From positions 1 to 6,373 of the forward strand of contig JALOMY010000176.1 of assembly GCA_025455225.1 (NCBI GenBank): DNA of 6,373 bases, read 5' to 3'. The notes beneath the pieces are model-generated. The model ran no database searches, had not been told where the DNA came from, and saw only the letters and a program-made list of their open reading frames with translations. This DNA is from Cyclobacteriaceae bacterium (lineage in GTDB: Bacteria > Bacteroidota > Bacteroidia > Cytophagales > Cyclobacteriaceae). Positions 1 through 6,178 of this stretch are shown here, one piece after another (the stretch's first letter is position 1; the number at the start of each line of letters is the position of its first letter). Made by a program: the position numbers and the translations under genes.

Positions 1-151
1 CCGCTTCATCAATCTGAGCATTAATCGAAAGTACATGATGTTGTACTTCCTGGGCAGAAACAATCCCTGAGTGGAACATTAGTAAAATGAAGAATACAAT
101 GCCTCGTTGATTGAACAAGCACAAAACTAACGGTAAGGATATTCTCTTCAT
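1..151 (-). CDS. 5' end of a putative secreted protein (runs off left edge)
   Basis: An ATG at 151 opens a minus-strand frame that stays open for 50 codons to the window edge. The predicted N-terminus begins MKRISLPLV, has a hydrophobic stretch at about residues 18-26 (IVFFILLMF), and then HSGIVSAQE, which reads as a signal peptidase I site after Ala33 (V-S-A|Q). The protein would therefore be exported to the periplasm, outer membrane or outside. The short mature part (EVQHHVLSINAQIDEA) matches no family I recognise. The n-region is unusually long and includes a second hydrophobic patch (LPLVLCLF) before Asn-Gln-Arg, so the true start could differ. No Shine-Dalgarno is visible. It lies 108 nt downstream of the helicase gene in the same orientation. 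The plus strand of this stretch has stops in all three frames, which favours the minus-strand reading. Confidence 0.5.
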   Translation of the reverse strand, partial: MKRISLPLVLCLFNQRGIVFFILLMFHSGIVSAQEVQHHVLSINAQIDEA

Positions 152-259
152 TGTGAGTGACTGATTTCTATACTGACCGGTTCATGTTCAGTTTAACTAA
201 CAATCCGATTTCTCTTTTGCATTCCATCATCACGAATTGCAGTTTATTCATCAATCGGT
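152..259. other. Intergenic region between helicase gene and left-edge gene
   Basis: These 108 nt are AT-rich and contain no open frame worth calling. I looked for a GC-rich hairpin followed by a T-run that would terminate the helicase transcript, and for a TAnnTTTG box on the minus strand for the left-edge gene. I found neither convincingly. Only a widely separated 6-bp complementarity (CCGATT / AATCGG in the minus-strand sense) is present. Confidence 0.5.
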
Positions 260-1558
260 CTATCTGCCACCAAACCACCGGTTTTTCTTGCTTTTAAACG
301 AGGTCGTGGTCGTATGGCCTTGCCCATTATTTTTTGATTCGACCCTGGTTACGGACTTGTTATTCGGATTTGAATTACGGGAAGGTCGCTGCGGTTTTGT
401 TTGTTTCAGCACAGTATGATTTTGCAACGGATACTTATGGTCATCACGAACCGGAATGGATTTACCAATCAATTTTTGAATATCACGTAAATAGGCTTTT
501 TCTTCGGCATCACAGAACGCAATGGCAGTGCCGCTGGCCCCTGCCCTTCCTGTACGTCCGATACGATGCACATACGATTCCGGAACATTGGGCAATTCAA
601 AATTAACGACATGGGTGAGGTCATCGATATCAATGCCGCGGGCAGCAATATCGGTGGCTACCAGAACCCGGGTAACTTTTGACCGGAAATTATTCAATGC
701 GTTCTGCCGCGCATTCTGCGATTTATTACCATGAATGGCCTGTGCATTCACTCCGGCCCTTATCAATTCCTTAGCCACTTTATCTGCACCATGCTTGGTG
801 CGCGTAAATACCAATGCACGTTCAATAGAGCTTTCTTTCAACACCTGGAGCAATAAGTGTCTTTTATTGGGTTTATCCACAAAATAGACTTCCTGGTTGA
901 TCATTTCCACTGTGGTGGAGGGTGGTGTAACTTCGACTTTAACCGGATTGGTCAGTATCGAATTCGCGAGGTTCACAATTTCAGGTGGCATGGTGGCCGA
1001 GAAGAAAAGAGATTGTCGCCTTCTTGGCAGATGTGCAAGTACACGTTTTACATCATGAATGAAACCCATGTCGAGCATGCGGTCGGCCTCATCAAGAACA
1101 AAAAAGTTAAGGTCATTTAAATGAACATGTTTCTGGTTCATCAAATCCAGAAGCCGGCCGGGAGTTGCAATAAGAACATCCACACCCGACCGCAAAGCCA
1201 TAACCTGTGCGTGCTGATTAACGCCACCAAAAATGACGCTGTATTTCAATGGTGTATTCACACCATAACTTTTAAAACTCTCACCGATCTGGATTGCCAG
1301 TTCCCGTGTAGGTGTTAATACCAGGCAACGAATAACCCGCTTTCCCGGTGAAATATTCTTATCCTGCGTAAGTAATTGAATGACGGGGATGGCAAAAGCA
1401 GCTGTTTTTCCGGTGCCCGTTTGTGCTACACCCAGTAAATCTCTTCGTTCCAATACGAGGGGAATTGCCTGTAACTGAATCGGTGTTGGTTTAGAATAAC
1501 CCTCTGATTTTAAAGCCTTGAGGACAGGCTCAATTAATTTCAAATGTTCAAACAACAT
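260..1558 (-). CDS. rhlE: DEAD-box ATP-dependent RNA helicase, RhlE type
   Basis: The 432-residue protein carries the full DEAD-box motif set in order: Q motif PTPIQ (24-28), motif I AQTGTGKT (45-52), Ia PTRELA (83-88), GG (111-112), TPGR (132-135), II DEAD (156-159), III SAT (187-189), IV LVFTRT (249-254), V ATDIAARGID (301-310) and VI HRIGRTGR (331-338). Both RecA-like lobes are intact, so it should be an active cytoplasmic ATPase that remodels RNA. RhlE-group proteins are linked to ribosome assembly, RNA turnover and cold adaptation. After the core (about 370) comes a low-complexity basic tail rich in Lys, Asn, Ser and Thr, ending KKNRWFGGR, the usual RNA-binding extension in this group. 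The start MLFEHLKLIEPVLKAL matches where RhlE proteins normally begin. A Bacteroidota-like -7 box lies about 110 nt upstream, suggesting its own transcript with a roughly 100-nt leader. Placement in the RhlE rather than the CsdA/DeaD group rests on length and tail. Confidence 0.95.
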   Translation of the reverse strand: MLFEHLKLIEPVLKALKSEGYSKPTPIQLQAIPLVLERRDLLGVAQTGTGKTAAFAIPVIQLLTQDKNISPGKRVIRCLVLTPTRELAIQIGESFKSYGVNTPLKYSVIFGGVNQHAQVMALRSGVDVLIATPGRLLDLMNQKHVHLNDLNFFVLDEADRMLDMGFIHDVKRVLAHLPRRRQSLFFSATMPPEIVNLANSILTNPVKVEVTPPSTTVEMINQEVYFVDKPNKRHLLLQVLKESSIERALVFTRTKHGADKVAKELIRAGVNAQAIHGNKSQNARQNALNNFRSKVTRVLVATDIAARGIDIDDLTHVVNFELPNVPESYVHRIGRTGRAGASGTAIAFCDAEEKAYLRDIQKLIGKSIPVRDDHKYPLQNHTVLKQTKPQRPSRNSNPNNKSVTRVESKNNGQGHTTTTSFKSKKNRWFGGR

Positions 1559-1669
1559 GAATAATGTATAATAAAATAAGGCTGGAAAGACGTTGTATGT
1601 TCTGAATCAGCGATTGCTTATGTACTCCACCGGCTTACAACTTGCCGTAAATAATGGGTGAGTAATGCA
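1559..1669 (-). promoter_or_regulatory. Putative 5' leader of the helicase mRNA
   Basis: If transcription starts just after the -7 box at 1677-1670, the helicase message has an untranslated leader of roughly 105 nt. It is AT-rich near the start codon and has no Shine-Dalgarno. It contains only a weak potential hairpin (CGGC at 1631-1634 pairing with GCCG at 1644-1647, 9-nt loop). Long leaders are common on cold-induced helicase genes, but no conserved cold-shock element is recognisable here. The extent is inferred from the box position only. Confidence 0.3.
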
Positions 1670-1677
1670 CAAAGATA
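1670..1677 (-). promoter_or_regulatory. Bacteroidota-type -7 promoter box for the helicase gene
   Basis: Read on the minus strand the sequence is TATCTTTG, an exact match to the Bacteroidota sigma-A -7 consensus TAnnTTTG. It lies in the gap between the hydrolase gene and the helicase gene and points toward the helicase. No clear TTG/TTTG -33 element sits 19-21 nt upstream (the region reads GAGAACTCC), so the promoter would be one-sided or weak. Confidence 0.5.
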
Positions 1678-1719
1678 CTCATAATTTACCGGAGTTCTCA
1701 TTATTATTTTATCAGCATA

Positions 1720-1738
1720 CCATACGGATTAAGTATGG
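1720..1738 (-). terminator. Weak hairpin just after the five-gene operon
   Basis: CCATAC (1738-1733 on the minus strand) pairs perfectly with GTATGG (1725-1720) around a 7-nt loop. It begins 4 nt after the stop codon of the UlaG-like gene. The following minus-strand sequence is AT-rich (GATAAAATAATAATG) but not a true T-run, and the stem is short and not GC-rich. It may attenuate or protect the 3' end, but termination is uncertain and read-through into the helicase gene is possible. Confidence 0.3.
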
Positions 1739-1742
1739 AGGT

Positions 1743-2600
1743 TCATTGAGAAGCAAGTGTAAATCGTTCTCCCAGTTGAAGCACCTTATAAGGTTGATGA
1801 AGATTTTCAGCTGCAGCGATGAATTCCCCTGGATCAGCCGTATTAAACGTAAACAAATCGTAGTGATGCGGGATCACCAGCCGGGCTTCAATCAACTTTC
1901 CAAGCCGGGCTGCCTCCTCTGCATTTAAATTTCCGGCTACCCTTCTTGATGGAATGTTTCCATTGATAGGAAGAAAAGCAATATCAATATTAAACGGTTG
2001 AAGAATCTCAACCATATTCTCATACCATAACGTATCACCACTGTGATAAAGGGTTAACATACCAAACTGTACTACATAACCCATGTAAAGACAATTACCC
2101 AGTTCATCGCGCTCAAGATCGTTATGCGCTGCGGGTACGCCATGAAAGGTGATGCCATGTATTGTCTTATGTTTACCGTCATTCAAACCGATCGGCCAGT
2201 CGGACTTGCAATGCAGCCTTTCTGTAACAAAAGAACGGTTCGCTTCCGGGATAATAAAAGTTACGTCCGGATTATTATTAAGTATCGGAATGAGTGTTTC
2301 GGCATCAAGATGGTCGGTATGATTATGACTTGAAGTAACGATATCTATTGCATTCAATAATTCCGGTTGTATGACCCGTTCACTCATCCGGATGTGGGGC
2401 TTATCCGTAGCAGCATATTTTTTAGTCAGTGAATCCGATAGGTAGGGATCAAACAATACCAAACGTTTGTTCCACTGAACCAGGAATCCGCTTTGCCCCA
2501 GCCACCAGATATCCAAAGCATCTTCCCTGCCTCTTCGCCTGGCCTCCGCAATTTCACTTGCCAATGCTTCATCCTGCTTTATTGGCTTAATCAAATTCAT
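1743..2600 (-). CDS. UlaG-like metallo-beta-lactamase-fold hydrolase
   Basis: The 285-residue MBL-fold protein has all expected metal ligands: HxHxDH as H92-N-H94-T-D96-H97, H159 (PAAHND), D189 (YHSGD) and H245 or H246 (IPHHYD). The N-terminal WWLGQSGF (32-39) followed by LFDPYLSD (49-56), the SGDTLWY segment and the closing VLQLGERFTL pattern resemble UlaG, the L-ascorbate-6-phosphate lactonase, and its relatives rather than beta-lactamases, glyoxalase II or RNase Z. It is shorter than E. coli UlaG, so the substrate may differ. The likely role is hydrolysis of a lactone or similar ester of a phosphorylated sugar acid in the cytoplasm; that is inference. It is the last gene of the operon. Its ATG overlaps the preceding stop as ATGA (4 nt), with AGGA just upstream, so translation is probably coupled to the methyltransferase gene. 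A UPF0173-type general hydrolase is the alternative reading. Confidence 0.88.
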   Translation of the reverse strand: MNLIKPIKQDEALASEIAEARRRGREDALDIWWLGQSGFLVQWNKRLVLFDPYLSDSLTKKYAATDKPHIRMSERVIQPELLNAIDIVTSSHNHTDHLDAETLIPILNNNPDVTFIIPEANRSFVTERLHCKSDWPIGLNDGKHKTIHGITFHGVPAAHNDLERDELGNCLYMGYVVQFGMLTLYHSGDTLWYENMVEILQPFNIDIAFLPINGNIPSRRVAGNLNAEEAARLGKLIEARLVIPHHYDLFTFNTADPGEFIAAAENLHQPYKVLQLGERFTLASQ

Positions 2601-3631
2601 AATCCTAATGAAGCACGAACCTGCTTTGCACCCTTCACCATATTAATCAGCTTTTGTCGCGAGGCCCAGCGTGCAGTCTGACTTAAACCGCAATCGGGTG
2701 CTACAGCCATTTTTTCAGCGGGAACAAATCCGAGGCATTTTTCAATTCGTTGCACTACATCTTCTACGGTTTCGATGTAATAGTTTTTAACATCGATAAT
2801 GCCTACGGCCACATCCATCTTATCCGCAAAGTGTGCGAGCAATTCTACTTCAGCAAACTCACGGTTGGCCATCTCCACATGCACTTCATCCACGGTAAGT
2901 TCAAGAAAATCCGGAAGCATGGGTTTCAGGCTGCGATATCCCACCGGCCTTCCTTTGTAATTACCGAAACACAAATGTGTCGACAGCCTGCATTTACCTG
3001 CAATGCCGCTTACCGTTCGATTGAAGATATCAACAAACCGTTTCGTATCCTCTTTATAGGCATAACAGCTCATGGAAGGTTCATCCACGGTGATCTCAGT
3101 GCAACCTGCTTCGACCAAATCTTCCAATTCCTTCTTCACCATCGGCAATAAGGCTTCGGTAATTGCATACCGGTCTTTGTATCGATCGTTAGGGAGTAAT
3201 CTTCCACTCAACGTGTAAGGACCCGGAACACTGGCTTTCAACGCAGGACCTTTCGGTGCCAATCGTTTCAGCCGGTTAAATTCAGCTACAACGCCTAATC
3301 CCTTCGGAGCAGTAAGTACATCAACAATGGAGTGTTTGCCACGCTGATCATGTGCAGAAGGACCGAACCTTCGCAGTTCATCTTTATTTTCCTTTATGCC
3401 GTTAATGTATCCGTAAAAGGAAAGATTAAAATCCAGTCGGGTTTGTTCTCCATCGGTAATCACATCCAGGCCTGCCACCATCTGATCATGAATGGCTGCG
3501 ATGACAGCATCTTCAATTAACTCTTCCCGATCGGCATTACCGAATTGATCCAGGTGCTGCGCTGAAAATTCAAGCCATCCCGGAAACGGATAGCTTCCGA
3601 TTACGGTAGTTCGGATAGGAATTGGTTGCAT
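2597..3631 (-). CDS. MetE-like (cobalamin-independent methionine synthase) catalytic-domain protein
   Basis: The 344-residue protein corresponds to the C-terminal, zinc-binding half of MetE only; full-length MetE is about 750 residues. It has the N-terminal TTVIGSYPFP (8-17), ITDGEQTR (58-65), the DEP motif (183-185), and all four expected zinc ligands: H219 and C221 in STHLCFG, E253 in VHVEMANRE, and C314 in APDCGLSQTARW. It should therefore bind zinc and activate a thiol for methyl transfer. Family knowledge: stand-alone domains of this type include archaeal and 'core' methionine synthases, and also enzymes using other methyl donors or thiol acceptors. Without the N-terminal MetE domain, methyltetrahydrofolate use cannot be assumed. 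Its setting among sugar-type genes argues for a specialised role over housekeeping methionine synthesis. The ATG follows the SIS stop by 1 nt (TAATATG), and its own stop overlaps the next start. Confidence 0.88.
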   Translation of the reverse strand: MQPIPIRTTVIGSYPFPGWLEFSAQHLDQFGNADREELIEDAVIAAIHDQMVAGLDVITDGEQTRLDFNLSFYGYINGIKENKDELRRFGPSAHDQRGKHSIVDVLTAPKGLGVVAEFNRLKRLAPKGPALKASVPGPYTLSGRLLPNDRYKDRYAITEALLPMVKKELEDLVEAGCTEITVDEPSMSCYAYKEDTKRFVDIFNRTVSGIAGKCRLSTHLCFGNYKGRPVGYRSLKPMLPDFLELTVDEVHVEMANREFAEVELLAHFADKMDVAVGIIDVKNYYIETVEDVVQRIEKCLGFVPAEKMAVAPDCGLSQTARWASRQKLINMVKGAKQVRASLGL

Positions 3632-3632
3632 A

Positions 3633-4421
3633 TTACTTTTTTGTTTCGCCTACATGTTGATAGAGTTTTGCCAGCCGGTGCGCGTGCTCATCATACGCCT
3701 GCTCGAACAGTTGCATCGCCCTATCCTTTCCAACTAAACTCGGTGCAGTTAATACAACAGGCGGTCTGCCTGCTTCGGTCAGTAACCGGGCTACCTCAGC
3801 TTTTATAGAGTTGATCAGCACAATGCCGCCTACGGATGAACCGGGGGATACCGGTGTTTCCAGCCAGGGTATGGTAATCATGGAGTCACCCACCGGGGCA
3901 CCGGTATCCAAAACGAGATCTGAAAAATCGCTGAGTTTTTTTCCATCGTTTCGCTTGCTATCGCTCTTATCGGAATGAAGCTTTGTTAAAATGGAAACCA
4001 CTTTCACTTTTTTGCGCTGAAACAGTTCAGCCATTTCAACCGGAACAATGTTTGTTCCGCTGGATGAAATGATCAGGGCTGAGTCATCTGAAGAGATATC
4101 AAAATTCCTGAGTATGCGCTCGGCAAGACCGCTTACATTCTCGAGGAACATGGCTTGCCGCTGGCCGTTGGCGCCCACCACCAGGTTATGAAAGGTTAAC
4201 GACAACTCCACAATCGGATTAAATCCGGGAAACGATCCATAACGGGGCCACATTTCTTCCACCATGATGCGGCTGTGGCCGGATCCGAAAACATGAACCA
4301 TGCGATCTTTCAGAATGGAAGAAGCAAACACGGAAGATGCCTGCTGTATAATTTCTTCCTGGGCTGCGATTGTATCGATCAGGCTTCGGCTCTTGGTAAT
4401 GTACTCTCGAATGACATTCAT
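3633..4421 (-). CDS. SIS-domain phosphosugar-binding protein (UPF0309-like)
   Basis: The 262-residue protein is a single sugar isomerase (SIS) domain preceded by a helical N-terminus. Visible signatures are VHVFGSGHS (42-50), E55-E56, IISSSGTNIVPVEMA (117-131), where the SSSGTN loop binds the phosphate of a phosphosugar, and the glycine-rich VSPGSSVGGIVLINSI segment (191-206). The arrangement, including the FNPIVELSL stretch and the PVGDS segment at 176-180, matches the uncharacterised UPF0309 group rather than GmhA, KdsD or the GlmS isomerase domain. No signal peptide or DNA-binding helix-turn-helix is present, so it is not an RpiR/MurR regulator. It likely binds or isomerises a phosphorylated, possibly amino, sugar made by the neighbouring ROK protein; that is inference from context. 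The start ATG lies 9 nt after the ROK stop and has no Shine-Dalgarno, only an AT-rich leader. Confidence 0.88.
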   Translation of the reverse strand: MNVIREYITKSRSLIDTIAAQEEIIQQASSVFASSILKDRMVHVFGSGHSRIMVEEMWPRYGSFPGFNPIVELSLTFHNLVVGANGQRQAMFLENVSGLAERILRNFDISSDDSALIISSSGTNIVPVEMAELFQRKKVKVVSILTKLHSDKSDSKRNDGKKLSDFSDLVLDTGAPVGDSMITIPWLETPVSPGSSVGGIVLINSIKAEVARLLTEAGRPPVVLTAPSLVGKDRAMQLFEQAYDEHAHRLAKLYQHVGETKK

Positions 4422-4430
4422 AAAATAAAA

Positions 4431-5324
4431 TCAATTCAATTTTGAATAAGCAAATGCAGCTGCACCCATCGCCCCTGCCAGGTCGGAGAACTGAGCGAAT
4501 ACAATGGGTGTAGGTGGTTGACCCGGGCACCATTCATATTCCTTCATAAAGGTACGAAGCGGCTCAAGCAATGAATCACCAGCTTTTGAAATTCCGCCAC
4601 CTAAAATCACAACTTCAGGTGATAGTATGTTGATAAATGATGCAATGCTTACAGCCAGTCTTCGCACCGAAGTCAACCAAATTTCCCGTGCAAACGGATC
4701 CTCTTTTTTATAAGCATTCACCAGGTCGAGTGTGTTGCTGAATTTTCCGTTGGAACGATCGTGTAACGTAAGGTTGCCGAAAGCGTTTTCAAGACTTCCG
4801 GGCATGTTGGTCACATCTTTTTTTAGATCATCGGCATTGACGGTAGCATGACCCAAATGCCCGGCTTTCTGTGCAACACCCTGGTACAGTTTTCCATCAA
4901 TCAGGATGCCTCCGCCTACTCCTGTTCCCAGGGTAAGCAGGATAGCATGTTTTCGGTTTTTAGCCATTCCGAATTGGGCTTCAGCCATCAATGCAGCATG
5001 TGCATCGTTCAATACATAAACACGTTCACCAACGGCCTCCGACCAGTTGAAATTCTCCAGTCCGGGTAAACGGCCCGGCATAAATTCAATGCAGTTGTTT
5101 TTTTCATCGGCCAGACCCGGAGCAGAAAGACCAATAGCACCGACCTGTCCCGGGAATGATTGTTTTAATGTTTTAACCATTCGCACGACTTCTCCCTTCC
5201 AGTGACGGTCATTAGCTTCATCGGTATCCTCACGTAACTCACTTAGGATTTCACCTCTTCTGTTAACCACTACAGTTTTAATGTGGGTACATCCGAGGTC
5301 AATGCCAATCGCTAATGCTTCCAT
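4431..5324 (-). CDS. ROK-family sugar kinase-like protein lacking the zinc-cysteine motif
   Basis: From the chosen start the protein is 297 residues. It has the N-terminal phosphate loop GIDLGCTHIK (7-16), LSAPG (66-70), the catalytic-base region LNDAHAA (105-111, Asp107), the second phosphate motif TLGTGVGGG (131-139), AGHLGH (154-159) and the C-terminal adenosine motif VVILGGGIS (238-246). This fits a cytoplasmic ATP-dependent sugar kinase of the ROK family. Unusually, the CxCGxxGC zinc motif expected after GHLGH is absent; the segment 163-184 instead contains MPGSLENAFGN. Upstream in-frame ATGs (first at 5369) would overlap the SDR gene. The chosen ATG begins 1 nt after the SDR stop (TAAAATG), sits right before the ROK fold and has AAGGA 10 nt upstream, so it is preferred. 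The sugar substrate cannot be predicted. Confidence 0.9.
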   Translation of the reverse strand: MEALAIGIDLGCTHIKTVVVNRRGEILSELREDTDEANDRHWKGEVVRMVKTLKQSFPGQVGAIGLSAPGLADEKNNCIEFMPGRLPGLENFNWSEAVGERVYVLNDAHAALMAEAQFGMAKNRKHAILLTLGTGVGGGILIDGKLYQGVAQKAGHLGHATVNADDLKKDVTNMPGSLENAFGNLTLHDRSNGKFSNTLDLVNAYKKEDPFAREIWLTSVRRLAVSIASFINILSPEVVILGGGISKAGDSLLEPLRTFMKEYEWCPGQPPTPIVFAQFSDLAGAMGAAAFAYSKLN

Positions 5325-5325
5325 T

Positions 5326-6111
5326 TTAATATTGTCCTTCACTAACTTCCCAACCGCCATCCACGGCAAGTACCTGGCCTGTTGTAAACCGCGATTGATC
5401 CGACATCAAATAGACGGCCGCACCATCAAGATCAGCAGGCTGACCAATCCGGCCTCCTTCAAGAGGCTGCTTGGTTTTAATAAACGATTGAATCTGTTCG
5501 TCATGAATCGCCCGCTGAGCCATGGGGGTTTCCACCAGGGCGGGTGCCAGCACATTGACGCGGATGTTATGCGATGCGTAGTACGATGCAATGGATTTTG
5601 AAAAACCAATGATGGCTGCTTTAGCCGAGGCATAAGCATGCGTTGCGAAATAACGCGGAGAAGGTGAATACCCTAAAACCGAACTCATGTTCAAAACAAC
5701 ACCTCCTGCATTTCTGCTGATGAAATTCTGAATCGCTGAACGGTTCGAGAGCATTAGCGAAGTGAGGTTTAGTTCAAGGGTTTTATTCCAGCCTTCGAGT
5801 GTAAGTTCATGGAGTGGACCGTCACCAAACTTTCGGCCGCTCCCTCCTGCCACGTGATACAATCCGTCAAATCCTCCGAATTTTTCCAGGCATAATTCAA
5901 TAGCGCGCTTAGCCGTGTTTTCATCCGTTGCATCCCCGGCCAGGGCAACACCGGAAGCTCCGAGTTGTTGCTGCGCTTCAGCTACACTTTCCTGATTACG
6001 CCCCACCACAACCACGTGAGCACCTTCACGAACGAAGGCCAGCGAGGCAGAAAGTCCAAGGCCGGTAGTACCACCAATAACGACAAGCTTTTTATGCTGC
6101 AGCAGTTTCAT
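5326..6111 (-). CDS. Short-chain dehydrogenase/reductase (SDR), classical type
   Basis: The 261-residue length is typical of classical SDRs. The Rossmann cofactor motif is GGTTGLG (13-19). Arg38 after beta-2 (VVGRN), with no acidic residue there, favours NADP(H), and D60 (AGDATD) sits at the adenine edge. HVAGG (86-90) replaces NNAG. The catalytic tetrad is N115, S143/S144 (NMSS), Y160 and K164 (YASAK). The closing TTGQVLAVDGGW (243-254) is the family C-terminal signature. The Ser-to-Tyr spacing is about three residues longer than usual, with a YSPSPRYFATH loop in between. It probably oxidises or reduces a hydroxyl/keto group of the pathway intermediate. It is first in the five-gene operon, and its stop is 1 nt before the ROK start. 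A promoter-like box ends only 9 nt before its ATG, implying a very short leader. Confidence 0.93.
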   Translation of the reverse strand: MKLLQHKKLVVIGGTTGLGLSASLAFVREGAHVVVVGRNQESVAEAQQQLGASGVALAGDATDENTAKRAIELCLEKFGGFDGLYHVAGGSGRKFGDGPLHELTLEGWNKTLELNLTSLMLSNRSAIQNFISRNAGGVVLNMSSVLGYSPSPRYFATHAYASAKAAIIGFSKSIASYYASHNIRVNVLAPALVETPMAQRAIHDEQIQSFIKTKQPLEGGRIGQPADLDGAAVYLMSDQSRFTTGQVLAVDGGWEVSEGQY

Positions 6112-6120
6112 GAGTCCAAC

Positions 6121-6153
6121 GAAAGATAATGCATTTCTGCATAAGCCGGTAAA
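6121..6153 (-). promoter_or_regulatory. Putative promoter of the five-gene operon
   Basis: On the minus strand, TATCTTTC (6128-6121) matches the Bacteroidota -7 consensus TAnnTTTG at all but the last base. A TTTA (6153-6150) lies 21 nt upstream, in place of the TTTG/TTG -33 element. Transcription would start a few bases before the SDR ATG at 6111, giving a nearly leaderless message. The position is inferred from consensus similarity only. Confidence 0.4.
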
Positions 6154-6170
6154 CGATATCCTAAAACGGT

Positions 6171-6178
6171 TATCTTTC
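6171..6178 (+). promoter_or_regulatory. Possible plus-strand -7 box for the right-edge gene
   Basis: TATCTTTC reads toward the putative gene at 6290 and is the mirror copy of the box in front of the SDR gene. No TTG-like -33 element is seen 19-21 nt upstream, and the implied leader would be about 105 nt. Another candidate on the same strand is TACATTTT at 6231-6238, also one base off TAnnTTTG. Confidence 0.25.

Larger units (their letters stand above)
1743..6111 (-). other. Five-gene operon: SDR, ROK, SIS, MetE-like, UlaG-like
   Basis: The five genes are co-directional with junctions of +1 (TAAAATG), +9, +1 (TAATATG) and -4 (ATGA) nucleotides. No room exists for internal promoters or terminators between genes, so a single transcript and coupled translation are very likely. 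All products appear cytoplasmic and soluble. Functional classes (redox, kinase, phosphosugar binding, methyl transfer, lactone-type hydrolysis) suggest one metabolic route for a sugar or sugar-acid derivative. Confidence 0.85.

Noticed and set aside
1631..1647. CGGC/GCCG hairpin in the helicase leader as a riboswitch or terminator
   Set aside because: A 4-bp stem with no conserved aptamer sequence and no T-run is too weak to call.
2750..3151. 133-residue plus-strand open frame inside the MetE-like gene
   Set aside because: It is antisense to a gene with all catalytic ligands and its translation shows no domain or motif; it is a shadow of that gene.
4219..4533. 104-residue minus-strand open frame spanning the ROK-SIS junction
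   Set aside because: It overlaps the two well-supported genes in another frame, is Cys/Arg/His-rich without family features, and is best explained as a shadow.
5325..5369. Longer N-terminus for the ROK protein starting at 5369
   Set aside because: It would add 15 residues ahead of the ROK fold and overlap the SDR gene by 44 nt. The ATG at 5324 abuts the SDR stop and has an upstream AAGGA.
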